Part shown: positions 23,275 to 34,584 of the stretch, piece after piece
How the letters are laid out: each line of letters opens with the position of its first letter
Position numbering within the stretch: the first letter of the stretch is position 1
Source: Bacillus safensis
GTDB taxonomy: Bacteria > Bacillota > Bacilli > Bacillales > Bacillaceae
Assembly: GCA_030159235.1 (NCBI GenBank)
Contig: BSBG01000001.1
Coordinates: 603,461-667,460, forward strand
Direction: 5' to 3'
Length of the DNA: 64,000 bases
The notes under the pieces: model-generated
Told to the model about the DNA's origin: nothing
Databases searched by the model: none
What the model saw: the letters and a program-made list of their open reading frames with translations, nothing else
Translations under genes and position numbers: made by a program

Positions 23275-24696
23275 ATGAAGCAAAGCACTGACATACTGAA
23301 GGCCATTCCGAGCGCGGATTCAAAGGCCATTCAAACAGCATACGAACAAGCACTAAGCAGCTTTCAGCATAAAGTCATTGTATTAGACGATGATCCAACA
23401 GGTATTCAAACCGTACATGGCGTCTCTGTTTTCACCGATTGGTCAGAAGAAAGCATTGAAGCTGGTTTTCTTGAAGACAGCCGCATGTTCTTTATATTGA
23501 CCAATTCTCGCAGTATGACAGAGAAAGAAACTGCCGCTGCGCACAAAACCATCGCAGCAACCATTGTAAAGGTGGCTGAACGGCTTGATCAGGATTTCAT
23601 CATGGTCAGCCGAGGGGATTCTACTCTTCGCGGACACTTTCCGCTCGAAACTGAAGTGCTCAGAACGACCATTGAACAGCAGAGCTCCCGCCAGTTCGAT
23701 GGAGAGATCCTACTTCCTTTTTTCCAAGAAGGTGGGCGCTTTACGATCAACAATATTCATTACGTACAGGAAGGACACGAATTAATTCCGGCTGGTGACA
23801 CAGAATTTGCGCGAGACCGTACATTCGGCTTTCAGTCATCTCATCTTGGAGAATGGATTGAAGAAAAGTCAGACGGATTGTTCACAAAAGAGAACACCAC
23901 CTACATTTCGTTAGATGATCTGCGCGCTTTACGCATTGAAAAGATCAAACATCAGCTCATGAGTGTGAAGGATTTCAAAAAGGTGGTCGTAAACGCTGTA
24001 GACTATGACGATGTCAAAGTCTTTGTCATAGCTCTCATTGAAGCCATTCAAGCAGGACAACAGCTGATGTTCAGAAGTGCGGCAGCGCTCACAAAGGTAC
24101 TAGGCGGTATAGATAATCAAGCCTTATTAACAAGAGATGACTTGATAAAAGAAGAAAGCCCGCACGGTGGGCTCATTATGGTTGGTTCTCATGTAAAAAA
24201 AACTACAGAGCAATTAAATGCGCTTCAGCAAAATAAAGAGTTGGCTTTTATTGAATTTAATACACACCTCGTGTTGGAGCCAGAAGCCTTTCACGAAGAA
24301 ATTGACCGCGTCATTCAGCAAACTGAAACACTGTTAGCATCTGGTCAATCTGTGGCTGTTTATACAAGAAGAGAACGGCTTGATCTTGGGGATGGTCGTC
24401 AAGAGGAAGAATTAAAGCTCTCTGTACAGATTAGTGATGCCGTAACAAGCATTGTCCAGCGCCTCACTATTCGTCCTAAGTATCTCATTGCTAAAGGTGG
24501 AATTACCTCCAGCGATATTGGAACAAGAGGACTTAGCGTGAAACGTGCGACCGTGGCAGGTCAAATCAAACCTGGTATCCCCGTTTGGAAAACAGGAGAA
24601 GAAAGTAAATTTCCTTTCATGTCTTATGTGATTTTCCCGGGAAATGTTGGGTCGAAGGATACGTTAAAAGAAGCTGTAGATATACTTGAAGGATGA
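23275..24696 (+). CDS. Four-carbon acid sugar kinase family protein (DUF1537; OtnK/DtnK-like)
   Basis: A 473-residue kinase of the DUF1537 family, members of which phosphorylate 3-oxo-tetronate or threonate. The N-terminal domain carries VLDDDPTGIQTVHG (conserved Asp cluster near 36) and SRGDSTLRGHFPLE near 118. The C-terminal nucleotide-binding domain carries AKGGITSSDIG near 405 and VIFPGNVGSKDTL at the end. It follows the dehydrogenase by 7 bases, so product and kinase act in sequence. I chose the ATG at 23275, behind GAGGTGG; the frame also has a GTG at 23269. The expected decarboxylase (OtnC) and isomerase (OtnI) are absent nearby. Confidence 0.85.
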   Translation: MKQSTDILKAIPSADSKAIQTAYEQALSSFQHKVIVLDDDPTGIQTVHGVSVFTDWSEESIEAGFLEDSRMFFILTNSRSMTEKETAAAHKTIAATIVKVAERLDQDFIMVSRGDSTLRGHFPLETEVLRTTIEQQSSRQFDGEILLPFFQEGGRFTINNIHYVQEGHELIPAGDTEFARDRTFGFQSSHLGEWIEEKSDGLFTKENTTYISLDDLRALRIEKIKHQLMSVKDFKKVVVNAVDYDDVKVFVIALIEAIQAGQQLMFRSAAALTKVLGGIDNQALLTRDDLIKEESPHGGLIMVGSHVKKTTEQLNALQQNKELAFIEFNTHLVLEPEAFHEEIDRVIQQTETLLASGQSVAVYTRRERLDLGDGRQEEELKLSVQISDAVTSIVQRLTIRPKYLIAKGGITSSDIGTRGLSVKRATVAGQIKPGIPVWKTGEESKFPFMSYVIFPGNVGSKDTLKEAVDILEG

Positions 24697-24746
24697 AGCA
24701 TAGGGGGTGTTTGTGCCCCCTGATGCACCACAAAGGAGGAAAGACG

Positions 24747-26066
24747 ATGTCGTTAGTGTTTATTGGTCTTGGCGTTTTGTTATTGCTTTTACTCATGGTT
24801 ATCTTTAAGTTAAACGCTTTCATTTCTTTGATTATTGTCTCTTTAATTGTTGCTGTTTTAGAAGGGATGACACCTCTAGAAGCGATTGCTTCCGTTGAAA
24901 AAGGACTTGGCAGTACACTCGGTCACCTAGCACTCGTTTTAGGTTTTGGGGCGATGCTCGGGAAATTAATGGCGGATTCTGGCGGTGCTCAGCGTATCGC
25001 GATGACCCTCATTGACAAATTTGGCATCGGAAAAATCCAATGGGCGACGATGCTAACTGGATTTGTGATTGGAATTGCTCTCTTTTATGAAACCGGATTC
25101 ATCATCTTAATTCCATTAGTCTTTACGATCGCTCAAGCTGCAAGGCTTCCTGTGCTGTATGTGGGTATGCCGCTCGTCGCTGCTCTCATCACAACACATG
25201 GCTTCCTCCCTCCTCACCCAGGGCCGACTGCCATCGCGAATGTCTTTCAAGCAAACATGGGACAAACCTTATTAGTTGGAATCATTTTAGCGATTCCTGC
25301 TGTTTTAATAGGCGGACTTCTGTTTACAAAACTATTTAAAAAAGATCAGTTACACGCACATATTCCAAAGAACTTATTTAATCCAAAGGAATTTACAGAA
25401 GAGGAAATGCCAAGCTTCGGTATCAGCATTTTCACTGCTGTTTTGCCTGTATTGCTTATGACATTCAGAGCATTTTTAGAAATTTTCTTTCCATCCTCCC
25501 CATTGCTGCCGACCGCTGAGTTTTTAGGCGAGCCAGCCATTGCACTATTAATCTCAGTGCTGCTTGCTATCTACACGTTTGGGCTTGGCAGAGGAAAGAG
25601 TATGCAGGACGTGATGAAGTCCATCACAGATTCTATCGGTTCTATTGCCATGATTCTATTAATTATTGCAGGCGGCGGTGCCTTTAAACAGGTACTCATT
25701 GATAGCGGCGTCGATCAATACATTGCAGAGATCATGCAAGGAAGCACGCTTTCTCCCCTGCTTCTCACTTGGCTCATTGCCGCTGTCCTTCGTGTCTCAT
25801 TAGGATCAGCGACTGTCGCCGGTCTCACAGCGGCTGGCATTTCTGCACCACTTATTGGCCTGACAGGTGTCAGCCCGGAATTAATGGTGATTGCAACAGG
25901 CGCCGGCAGCATTACGTTCTCTCATGTGAATGATGCAGGTTTCTGGATTTATAAAGAATACTTTAACCTGTCGATGGCCCAAACTTTTAAAACGTGGACA
26001 TTGATGGTCACCGTGCTTTCACTTGTCGGACTAGCTGGTGTTCTTGTCGCTGATTTGTTCATGTAG
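24747..26066 (+). CDS. GntP-family gluconate/sugar-acid permease
   Basis: A 439-residue polytopic membrane protein of the GntP family, with about 12 hydrophobic segments. Family motifs are GFGAMLGKLMADSGGAQRIA near 70, HGFLPPHPGPTA near 150, and a C-terminal GAGSITFSHVNDAGFW. It is a proton symporter for gluconate-like acids; here the natural substrate should be the acid oxidised by the upstream enzymes. The ATG at 24747 follows AAAGGAGGAAAGACG, which excludes the longer frame that overlaps the kinase gene. It is the last gene of the operon. Confidence 0.9.
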   Translation: MSLVFIGLGVLLLLLLMVIFKLNAFISLIIVSLIVAVLEGMTPLEAIASVEKGLGSTLGHLALVLGFGAMLGKLMADSGGAQRIAMTLIDKFGIGKIQWATMLTGFVIGIALFYETGFIILIPLVFTIAQAARLPVLYVGMPLVAALITTHGFLPPHPGPTAIANVFQANMGQTLLVGIILAIPAVLIGGLLFTKLFKKDQLHAHIPKNLFNPKEFTEEEMPSFGISIFTAVLPVLLMTFRAFLEIFFPSSPLLPTAEFLGEPAIALLISVLLAIYTFGLGRGKSMQDVMKSITDSIGSIAMILLIIAGGGAFKQVLIDSGVDQYIAEIMQGSTLSPLLLTWLIAAVLRVSLGSATVAGLTAAGISAPLIGLTGVSPELMVIATGAGSITFSHVNDAGFWIYKEYFNLSMAQTFKTWTLMVTVLSLVGLAGVLVADLFM

Positions 26067-26087
26067 GAAATTAAATTGTAAAAACCA

Positions 26088-26116
26088 TTGACTTTTTCTC
26101 GGAAAGGTTGAATAAT
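26088..26116 (+). promoter_or_regulatory. Sigma-A promoter of the SAM riboswitch transcript
   Basis: TTGACT (26088-26093) and AATAAT (26111-26116) are separated by 17 bases, about 35 bases before the aptamer. Confidence 0.6.
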
Positions 26117-26149
26117 TGTGTTTATTAAGAAAATTGAATCAAAAGGTAA

Positions 26150-26260
26150 CCTTATTAAGAGTGGTGGAGGGACTGGCCCTGTGAAACCCGGCAACCGCTG
26201 TTCCTAGGAACAGAATGGTGCTAATTCCTTAAGCAAGCAGAGGCTTGTTTGAAGATAAGG
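26150..26260 (+). ncRNA. SAM-I (S-box) riboswitch
   Basis: The leader contains the conserved S-box core: AAGAGTGGTGGAGGGACTGG, then CCCTGTGAAACCCGGCAACC, then GGTGCTAATTCC and a closing AGATAAGG. The P1 stem forms between CCTTAT (26150-26155) and ATAAGG (26255-26260). A terminator follows, so high S-adenosylmethionine should stop transcription of the methyltransferase gene downstream. Confidence 0.95.
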
Positions 26261-26282
26261 CAGAGTTCTCACTGTATATGAT

Positions 26283-26312
26283 GCTCTTCCTTATCAAAGG
26301 GAGAGCTTTTTT
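26283..26312 (+). terminator. Expression-platform terminator of the SAM riboswitch
   Basis: GCTCTTCC and GGGAGAGC arms (26283-26306) are followed by TTTTTTA. This is the conditional terminator controlled by the S-box aptamer. Confidence 0.85.
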
Positions 26313-26348
26313 ATTTGTTTTTAAACCTGTAGAAAGAAGGGATTCAGC

Positions 26349-27470
26349 ATGACACAAGTACAAACCATTGGAAAGAAAACAACGAAACCGCCATTTCGCG
26401 CAGATCAAGTAGGAAGCTTACTTCGTTCAGAGCGCATCAAGGAAGCACGCAAGCAAAAAGCAGACGGTACGCTGACAGCGGAGCAGCTCCGACAAATTGA
26501 AAATGAAGAAATCACACGTATTGTAGAGAAGCAAAAAGAAATTGGATTAGAGGTTGTCACAGATGGAGAGTTCAGACGTGCATGGTGGCATTTTGACTTT
26601 CTTGAAGGGCTCGATGGGGTTGAAGGATTTGAGGCAGATCAGGGCATTCAATTCCATAACACAACGACAAAAGCACGAGGGATCAAGGTAACAGGCAAGA
26701 TCGATTTTACAGATCATCCAATGCTAGAGGATTATCGTTTCCTTCACAGCATCGCTGGTGATCATACGGCTAAAATGACGATTCCAAGTCCGAATATGCT
26801 CTTTTTCCGTGGAAAGCTTGAAGAAGGGGTATATGACAGCTTAGAGGACTTCCACCATGATGTGGCTCAGGCATATAAGAAAGCCATCCGTGCATTTTAT
26901 GATGCAGGCTGCCGCTATTTACAGCTGGATGATACGGCATGGGCTGTGTTCTTTTCTGAAAAAGGTCATGAACAAATCAAAGCCTTTGGACGAGAAGAAG
27001 ATGAACTGCGTGAGTCGTTTGCGAAGACAATCAATGAAGCCGTTGCCGATCGCCCAGAGGATTTGGTGATTACTATGCACATTTGCCGCGGTAACTTTAA
27101 ATCAACCTGGGCAGCTGAAGGTGGTTACGAAGCAGCGGCAGAAACAATTTTCGCCGGCTTAGACCTTGATGGTCTCTTTTTAGAATTCGACGACGATCGT
27201 TCTGGCGGGTTTGAGCCTCTTCGATATGTGAAGAACCCAAATCTTCAAATCGTACTAGGCCTTATCACTTCAAAATATGGAGAGCTTGAGCCGGTTGAAC
27301 AGATTAAAAAACGGATCGAGGAAGCGGCTCAATATGTAGACATTAACCAGATTTGTTTGAGTCCACAATGCGGATTCGCCTCAACAGAGGAAGGCAACCT
27401 GTTAACAGAAGAGCAGCAATGGGAAAAGCTGCGTCATGTGATTGAGATTGCTGATCAAGTGTGGAAATAA
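26349..27470 (+). CDS. yxjG: MetE-like cobalamin-independent methyltransferase (YxjG/YxjH family)
   Basis: A 373-residue single-domain relative of the C-terminal half of MetE. It keeps PFRADQVGSLLR at the start and the zinc ligands in MHICRGN (His, Cys; about residue 240) and SPQCGF (Cys, about 338). The family transfers a methyl group to homocysteine or recycles S-methyl compounds; the physiological methyl donor of YxjG/YxjH is not clear to me. Control by a SAM-I riboswitch confirms a role in methionine supply. B. subtilis has two near-identical copies, yxjG and yxjH, and the symbol here is by family only. The ATG at 26349 follows AGAAGGGATTCAGC. Confidence 0.88.
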   Translation: MTQVQTIGKKTTKPPFRADQVGSLLRSERIKEARKQKADGTLTAEQLRQIENEEITRIVEKQKEIGLEVVTDGEFRRAWWHFDFLEGLDGVEGFEADQGIQFHNTTTKARGIKVTGKIDFTDHPMLEDYRFLHSIAGDHTAKMTIPSPNMLFFRGKLEEGVYDSLEDFHHDVAQAYKKAIRAFYDAGCRYLQLDDTAWAVFFSEKGHEQIKAFGREEDELRESFAKTINEAVADRPEDLVITMHICRGNFKSTWAAEGGYEAAAETIFAGLDLDGLFLEFDDDRSGGFEPLRYVKNPNLQIVLGLITSKYGELEPVEQIKKRIEEAAQYVDINQICLSPQCGFASTEEGNLLTEEQQWEKLRHVIEIADQVWK

Positions 27471-27482
27471 AACATCTAGTTC

Positions 27483-27509
27483 TAAGCTCTCTAAGCTTAG
27501 GGGCTTTAT
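27483..27509 (+). terminator. Terminator after yxjG
   Basis: AAGCTCTCTAAG and CTTAGGGGCTT form an imperfect hairpin followed by TATTATT. Confidence 0.6.
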
Positions 27510-27515
27510 TATTAG

Positions 27516-27543
27516 AAAAGAACTGCCAATAAGCAGTTCTTTT
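27516..27543 (-). terminator. Terminator of the ABC transporter operon
   Basis: AAAAGAACTGC (27516-27526) pairs perfectly with GCAGTTCTTTT (27533-27543), immediately after the permease stop at 27546. It is bidirectional. Confidence 0.9.
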
Positions 27544-27545
27544 TC

Positions 27546-28661
27546 TTAGTTTCGTAATCTTGATACGATATTCTCTTGTGACAGTTCTTTCTTCATACGT
27601 TTTGTGATCATGTATCGCACAAACCATTTATTCAATAGAACTAAGATAAGTAGAAGTCCAACTGCTGTACCACCAATCCATAAGATGATCTCTCCCGGTA
27701 ATTGTCCAAGTAGGAAAGCACCCAAGACGGCAATGAATAGTAACGCAACAATATACACTTTTAGGTTCATCTTGTCTATACTACTGTAGAATTGCTTGAT
27801 CATATCCTTTGGTGACATCCCATTTAAATACAAGGACAATAAATCTCGATTCAAAATGCTAATGAGTGTATGCATCTGACCTCGATAAATAAAAGCAATC
27901 ACCACAAATAAAATGATTTGAAAAACAACAAGCAGCAAAAATGACAATTTTGAATTAGCAACTAGTTTTTCTAGACCTTGCGCTTGGTAGTATACAAAAA
28001 CATCTTCTTCATCGAACATTCGATCGAACTGGTTCACAAACTCATAAATATCCTCGGTTTTATTTAAATTAACAATGAGTGTTCTAACACCATCGTAGTT
28101 CTCACCAATCTTAATTTGACTACTCAATTTTTTGTACAGATCTGGTGATAGGTAACTGTAATCTTTTAAGAAATAGTTCCCTTCTCCTTTGTAGTACTCA
28201 ATATTCGCTTTTAATGGTTCTACTTCACCATCATATGCTTTTATTTTTTTGCCTTTAAATCTTTCTGGAAGCAGAATAGTGTTTTCTTTTAGATCCCCTT
28301 CATAACTCACAGCTTCTTTTGTTGTCGAATTGAATGATAAAGCTGACAATATATCCGTTTCACCATTTGCTTCAATAGATAACGAGACGTCATATTCGTA
28401 AACAATGTCTTTGACATTCGGCATCCGCTTAATTTTATCTGTATCGTATTGATACTCACCAGTTTTCGAATATCCATTAATTAAAACCATTGATAGGCGA
28501 TCGTTAGTCAATACATTTTTATAAATATTATCAGCAGAAATCAATATAGTAAATATGGAGAAAAAGATTAACATCAGCAATACAAAATTCAAAACAGCCA
28601 ATTTTCTCAGAGTCGATTGATGTTTCTTTTTTAAATACTCAAAGACGAATAATGTTTTCAT
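27546..28661 (-). CDS. FtsX/MacB-type ABC transporter permease
   Basis: A 371-residue permease with MacB-like topology. One transmembrane helix (about 20-43, LAVLNFVLLMLIFFSIFTIL) is followed by a large extracytoplasmic domain (about 45-240). Three C-terminal helices follow (about 243-265, 295-318, 322-345). Such proteins work mechanically to expel peptides or control envelope processes rather than import nutrients. It overlaps the ATPase gene by 4 bases (ATGA), so the two are translationally coupled. I do not recognise a specific substrate. The small ORF upstream is a candidate cargo or partner. Confidence 0.8.
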   Translation of the reverse strand: MKTLFVFEYLKKKHQSTLRKLAVLNFVLLMLIFFSIFTILISADNIYKNVLTNDRLSMVLINGYSKTGEYQYDTDKIKRMPNVKDIVYEYDVSLSIEANGETDILSALSFNSTTKEAVSYEGDLKENTILLPERFKGKKIKAYDGEVEPLKANIEYYKGEGNYFLKDYSYLSPDLYKKLSSQIKIGENYDGVRTLIVNLNKTEDIYEFVNQFDRMFDEEDVFVYYQAQGLEKLVANSKLSFLLLVVFQIILFVVIAFIYRGQMHTLISILNRDLLSLYLNGMSPKDMIKQFYSSIDKMNLKVYIVALLFIAVLGAFLLGQLPGEIILWIGGTAVGLLLILVLLNKWFVRYMITKRMKKELSQENIVSRLRN

Positions 28662-29335
28662 ATGGACTGGTCCTTTTTATTCAAATCTTCAAAACGAAGG
28701 ACAACATCGGCATGTTGCACAACCGTATCAGAGTGTGTAACGACTAAAATGGTCTTCGTTTTCTTCAATTCAGATAACATACCAAGCATCATCTGAATGT
28801 TATCTTTATCAAGGTTGTTTGTTGGTTCATCTAATAGAATCAATGAATAATCAAACAGCATGATTTTCAAAAAAGCAGCGCGTTGCCTTTCTCCGCCTGA
28901 CAGATTACTTACTGTGACATCAAGTTTCTCGCTCATTTTAAGCTTCTTAGCCTGTTCTGCTAATCTTTCATTTGAGATTTCTTGTTCATTAATTAACGAG
29001 ATGACATGTAAATTTTCTCTGACAGTTAAAGACTCAATCAAGTTCAAATCTTGAAAGAAATAGGCAATTTTCTTGCGGTATTTATCAACCTGTTCTTGAT
29101 TTGTAAAATCAATGGAATGATTGAACAACGTCATCTTCCCGGCACTCGGTTTTTGAATCAATGCAATAATGTTAATAAATGTTGTCTTCCCACTACCACT
29201 TTCTCCATAAAGGGCATAAAGGCCAGGGCCTTGAATATGTAAAGACAAATCTTTTAAGATCGTTGCATTCCCATATTGAAAGCCAAGGTGGTCGACCTTT
29301 AGAATCGACGTATCTTCCTTATTATCTAAGTTCAC
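28658..29335 (-). CDS. ABC transporter ATP-binding protein (MacB/LolD type)
   Basis: A complete nucleotide-binding domain of about 225 residues: Walker A GESGSGKTT near 50, Q-loop YFFQDLNLIESL, signature LSGGERQR near 147, Walker B LILLDEPTNNLD, H-loop THSD. The sequence class is that of MacB/LolD exporters paired with FtsX-like permeases. I propose the GTG at 29335, so the gene begins inside the end of the small ORF at 29322-29498. A TTG at 29347 is possible. Overlaps on both sides suggest a tightly coupled three-gene unit. Confidence 0.85.
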   Translation of the reverse strand: MNLDNKEDTSILKVDHLGFQYGNATILKDLSLHIQGPGLYALYGESGSGKTTFINIIALIQKPSAGKMTLFNHSIDFTNQEQVDKYRKKIAYFFQDLNLIESLTVRENLHVISLINEQEISNERLAEQAKKLKMSEKLDVTVSNLSGGERQRAAFLKIMLFDYSLILLDEPTNNLDKDNIQMMLGMLSELKKTKTILVVTHSDTVVQHADVVLRFEDLNKKDQSI

Positions 29336-29498
29336 TAGCCATCTCAATCCCCTCTAATAAATCAAGAGTGTTTTTTTCATAAACACCCAATTCAAAATCG
29401 TATCTTCCTTTAGATGTGCAATAACCTAAGCCACATTGAGAGGCTTTTTCTTTCGTTTGATCAGTCCGCACATTAAGGTAATAACGCAATTTAAACAT
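29322..29498 (-). CDS. Candidate small protein or precursor peptide overlapping the ABC ATPase gene (58 aa)
   Basis: An ATG at 29498 opens a 58-codon frame whose stop (TAA, 29322-29324) lies 14 bases inside the ABC ATPase gene, as in translationally coupled operons. The predicted product has a basic N-terminus (MFKLRYYLNVRTDQTKEK), a two-cysteine centre (SQCGLGYCTSKGRYDF) and an acidic helical end (DLLEGIEMASELR). There is no signal peptide. Such a Cys-Gly-rich core before an exporter could be a peptide precursor or an immunity/partner peptide. I do not recognise a family, and no good ribosome binding site precedes the ATG. It could alternatively be a degenerate remnant of a longer gene. Confidence 0.4.
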   Translation of the reverse strand: MFKLRYYLNVRTDQTKEKASQCGLGYCTSKGRYDFELGVYEKNTLDLLEGIEMASELR

Positions 29499-29650
29499 AT
29501 GTATCTTAATAACAAACCCTTACTTTATCAACCAAAAATACTAATTTATTCTTATAATGCCCATCTACAATATCACACTTCATCAGTGTTGTTAATAAAT
29601 GATCTTTGCTGGTACTTAACAATATGATAGATATTAAATTTTTATAAAAA

Positions 29651-29680
29651 CAAAACCGCTCAATTTCTTGAGCGGTTTTG
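29651..29680 (-). terminator. Terminator after bglH
   Basis: CAAAACCGCTCAA (29651-29663) pairs perfectly with TTGAGCGGTTTTG (29668-29680), followed on the minus strand by TTTTTAT. Confidence 0.9.
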
Positions 29681-29693
29681 TTTGACCATTATT

Positions 29694-32991
<3,298 letters not shown>

Positions 32992-33029
32992 TGTGTTACC
33001 CTCCAATCGTTGATTTCATCTTGATATAG

Positions 33030-33119
33030 AAAAAACCTAAACATCCATTAATGCCCGAAAAATAGCGATTCAGACATTAATCGATATTTAGGTTTTGCCT
33101 GCTTAACCAGTAACAATCC
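33030..33119 (-). promoter_or_regulatory. Second LicT RAT and terminator (bglP-proximal)
   Basis: On the minus strand the RAT (33091-33119, containing TACTGGTTAAGCAGGCAAAA) overlaps the left arm of a long terminator hairpin (AAAACCTAAAT... with ...TTTAGGTTTTTT, 33030-33096). LicT bound to the RAT prevents the hairpin. It lies about 40 bases before bglP. Confidence 0.85.
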
Positions 33120-33164
33120 TTCATAGCGATTGATCGTATTTATTTTTTATAAGTCTTTAGATAT

Positions 33165-33239
33165 AAAAAACCTAAATCACGCCTTATCAAAGATAGGGAC
33201 AATGATTTAGGTTTTGCCTGCTTGACCAGTAACAATCCC
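33165..33239 (-). promoter_or_regulatory. First LicT RAT and terminator
   Basis: An independent RAT copy (33210-33239, containing TACTGGTCAAGCAGGCAAAA) overlaps its own terminator (CCTAAATCA pairing with TGATTTAGG, then TTTTTT, 33165-33214). With the element at 33030-33119 it forms a tandem double antitermination switch. Confidence 0.85.
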
Positions 33240-33271
33240 AAAAGATTGTGGGTTATTAAGTTTATAGTTAT

Positions 33272-33308
33272 AAATTATCATGTTATTTTTGTGATGTCAA
33301 CGCTTTCT
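33272..33308 (-). promoter_or_regulatory. bglPH promoter with overlapping cre
   Basis: On the minus strand TTGACA (33295-33300) and TAATTT (33272-33277) with 17 bases between form a sigma-A promoter between licT and the RATs. The cre AGAAAGCGTTGACA (33295-33308) covers the -35 box, so CcpA would repress initiation directly. Confidence 0.7.
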
Positions 33309-33316
33309 TTTTGAAT

Positions 33317-34150
33317 TTATTTTCTTTTTATTACTCTGTCTATATGCAAAGTTAAATATAGCATCTCATCTTCTATGAGACTTCGGTTGTGTTCTTTTTG
33401 AACATACTCGTTAATTTTTTCAGCACACTGAAAAGCTGCGGTGTTTTTCTCTTTTACCACTTCATACAAAAATTCATTTTGATTTTCCATTTGTGTTTCG
33501 TTAAACAGACGCTGTCCAAAAAATTTTAAATGCGTGACAAAACGGAAATAATTTAATGATTCCTCGTCCAAATCAATTTGAAAGTGATACTTTACGATGT
33601 TCAAAATATCTTGAATCAGCTTTGTGATTTGAATCACGTTTGGCATTTCTTCATTGAGTTCTGCATTGACAATATGCATGGCAATAAAGCCGGCTTCATC
33701 CTCAGGAAGATGGATGTTAAGCTTGTCCTGAATGATCCGAATCGCTTCTACACCGCACATGAACTCCTCTTTATACAGTCGCTTAATTTCCCAAAGCAAA
33801 GCATTTTTAATATCCATTCCCTTTTGATGACGTTCAATGGCAAAGGTAATATGATCCGTCAACGTCACATAGATGCTGTCATTTAAGTTTTTGTTAAGGG
33901 ACGTCCTCGCATGATCAATGATTGCCTCACACACTTGCATATACTCGATCGGAATATCATAAAGCAGGGTCTTAAATTTTTCTGATATATCTTTATTTTG
34001 AATAGAAAATACTTTTTCGATACGCTCTTCATCAATTGGGTCTCCGCTTTTCTTTTGAAATGCGATCCCTCTGCCCATAATGACCAGCTCATGCTGCTCG
34101 TCATCATACGCACTGACAACATTATTATTGATTACTTTAGAAATGATCAA
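33317..34150 (-). CDS. licT: Transcription antiterminator LicT
   Basis: A 277-residue BglG-family antiterminator. The RNA-binding CAT domain is residues 1-56 (IISKVINNNVVSAYDDEQHE, then IAFQKKSGD), PRD1 about 65-170 and PRD2 about 172-277, with the regulatory histidines in LTDHITFAI, AMHIVNAEL, VTHLKFF and TLHIDRV. It binds the RATs upstream of bglP when beta-glucosides are present and EIIBgl stops phosphorylating PRD1. I chose the TTG at 34150: GGGGGGT precedes it and the length equals B. subtilis LicT. The open frame to 34186 lacks a ribosome binding site. Confidence 0.94.
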   Translation of the reverse strand: MIISKVINNNVVSAYDDEQHELVIMGRGIAFQKKSGDPIDEERIEKVFSIQNKDISEKFKTLLYDIPIEYMQVCEAIIDHARTSLNKNLNDSIYVTLTDHITFAIERHQKGMDIKNALLWEIKRLYKEEFMCGVEAIRIIQDKLNIHLPEDEAGFIAMHIVNAELNEEMPNVIQITKLIQDILNIVKYHFQIDLDEESLNYFRFVTHLKFFGQRLFNETQMENQNEFLYEVVKEKNTAAFQCAEKINEYVQKEHNRSLIEDEMLYLTLHIDRVIKRK

Positions 34151-34245
34151 TTGATACCCCCCAGTACATTCCACTTTTTCGAGCATTTTATCGTTGAATC
34201 ATATGTCATGTTATTATTATTTTCAAAAAAGAGGACTTTAAGATG

Positions 34246-34273
34246 ATTTTACATTTTTTTTTGATCCGGTCAA
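34246..34273 (-). promoter_or_regulatory. licT promoter
   Basis: On the minus strand TTGACC (34268-34273) and TAAAAT (34246-34251) are 16 bases apart, about 95 bases before the licT start. Confidence 0.6.
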
Positions 34274-34340
34274 CTAGTAAGAATGACATATTGCCTCTCA
34301 GAAATGACGAAATAGGGACAAAAAAGTCTAAAAGCATACA

Positions 34341-34366
34341 CAAAAAACACTCTTTTTAGAGTGTTC
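34341..34366 (-). terminator. Second terminator downstream of the sulfur operon
   Basis: AACACTCT (34346-34353) pairs with AGAGTGTT (34358-34365), with TTTTTTG after it on the minus strand. It may be a backup terminator or end a small transcript arising at 34367-34432. Confidence 0.65.
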
Positions 34367-34432
34367 AGCGTGTAGACACCCCCTTCATTCAGTGTCATTC
34401 TGGTGCACATCGTCCCTAGATTTCATTCACGA

Positions 34433-34480
34433 CGAAAAAACGACAAAGTGCTAAAACAAATGACATTTTAGCACTTTGTC
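34433..34480 (-). terminator. Terminator of the sulfur operon
   Basis: A 15-bp perfect stem (GACAAAGTGCTAAAA, 34442-34456, with 34466-34480) is followed on the minus strand by TTTTTT. Confidence 0.85.
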
Positions 34481-34584
34481 TCACTTTATAAAATACAAAG
34501 GTGTTCATTTTTTGAAGTTTGGAAAAATCGAGAGAGCTTCCTTGTTGATTACTTTCTCTTTCATACATAAATCTTTCCAAACTG

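Noticed and set aside
26281..26312. Possible second riboswitch after the S-box
   Set aside because: It is the terminator of the same SAM-I riboswitch, not an independent aptamer.
29503..29660. Open minus-strand frame upstream of the 58-codon ORF in another register
   Set aside because: AT-rich, no start signal, and it runs back into the bglH terminator; could be chance or a decayed gene, so not annotated.
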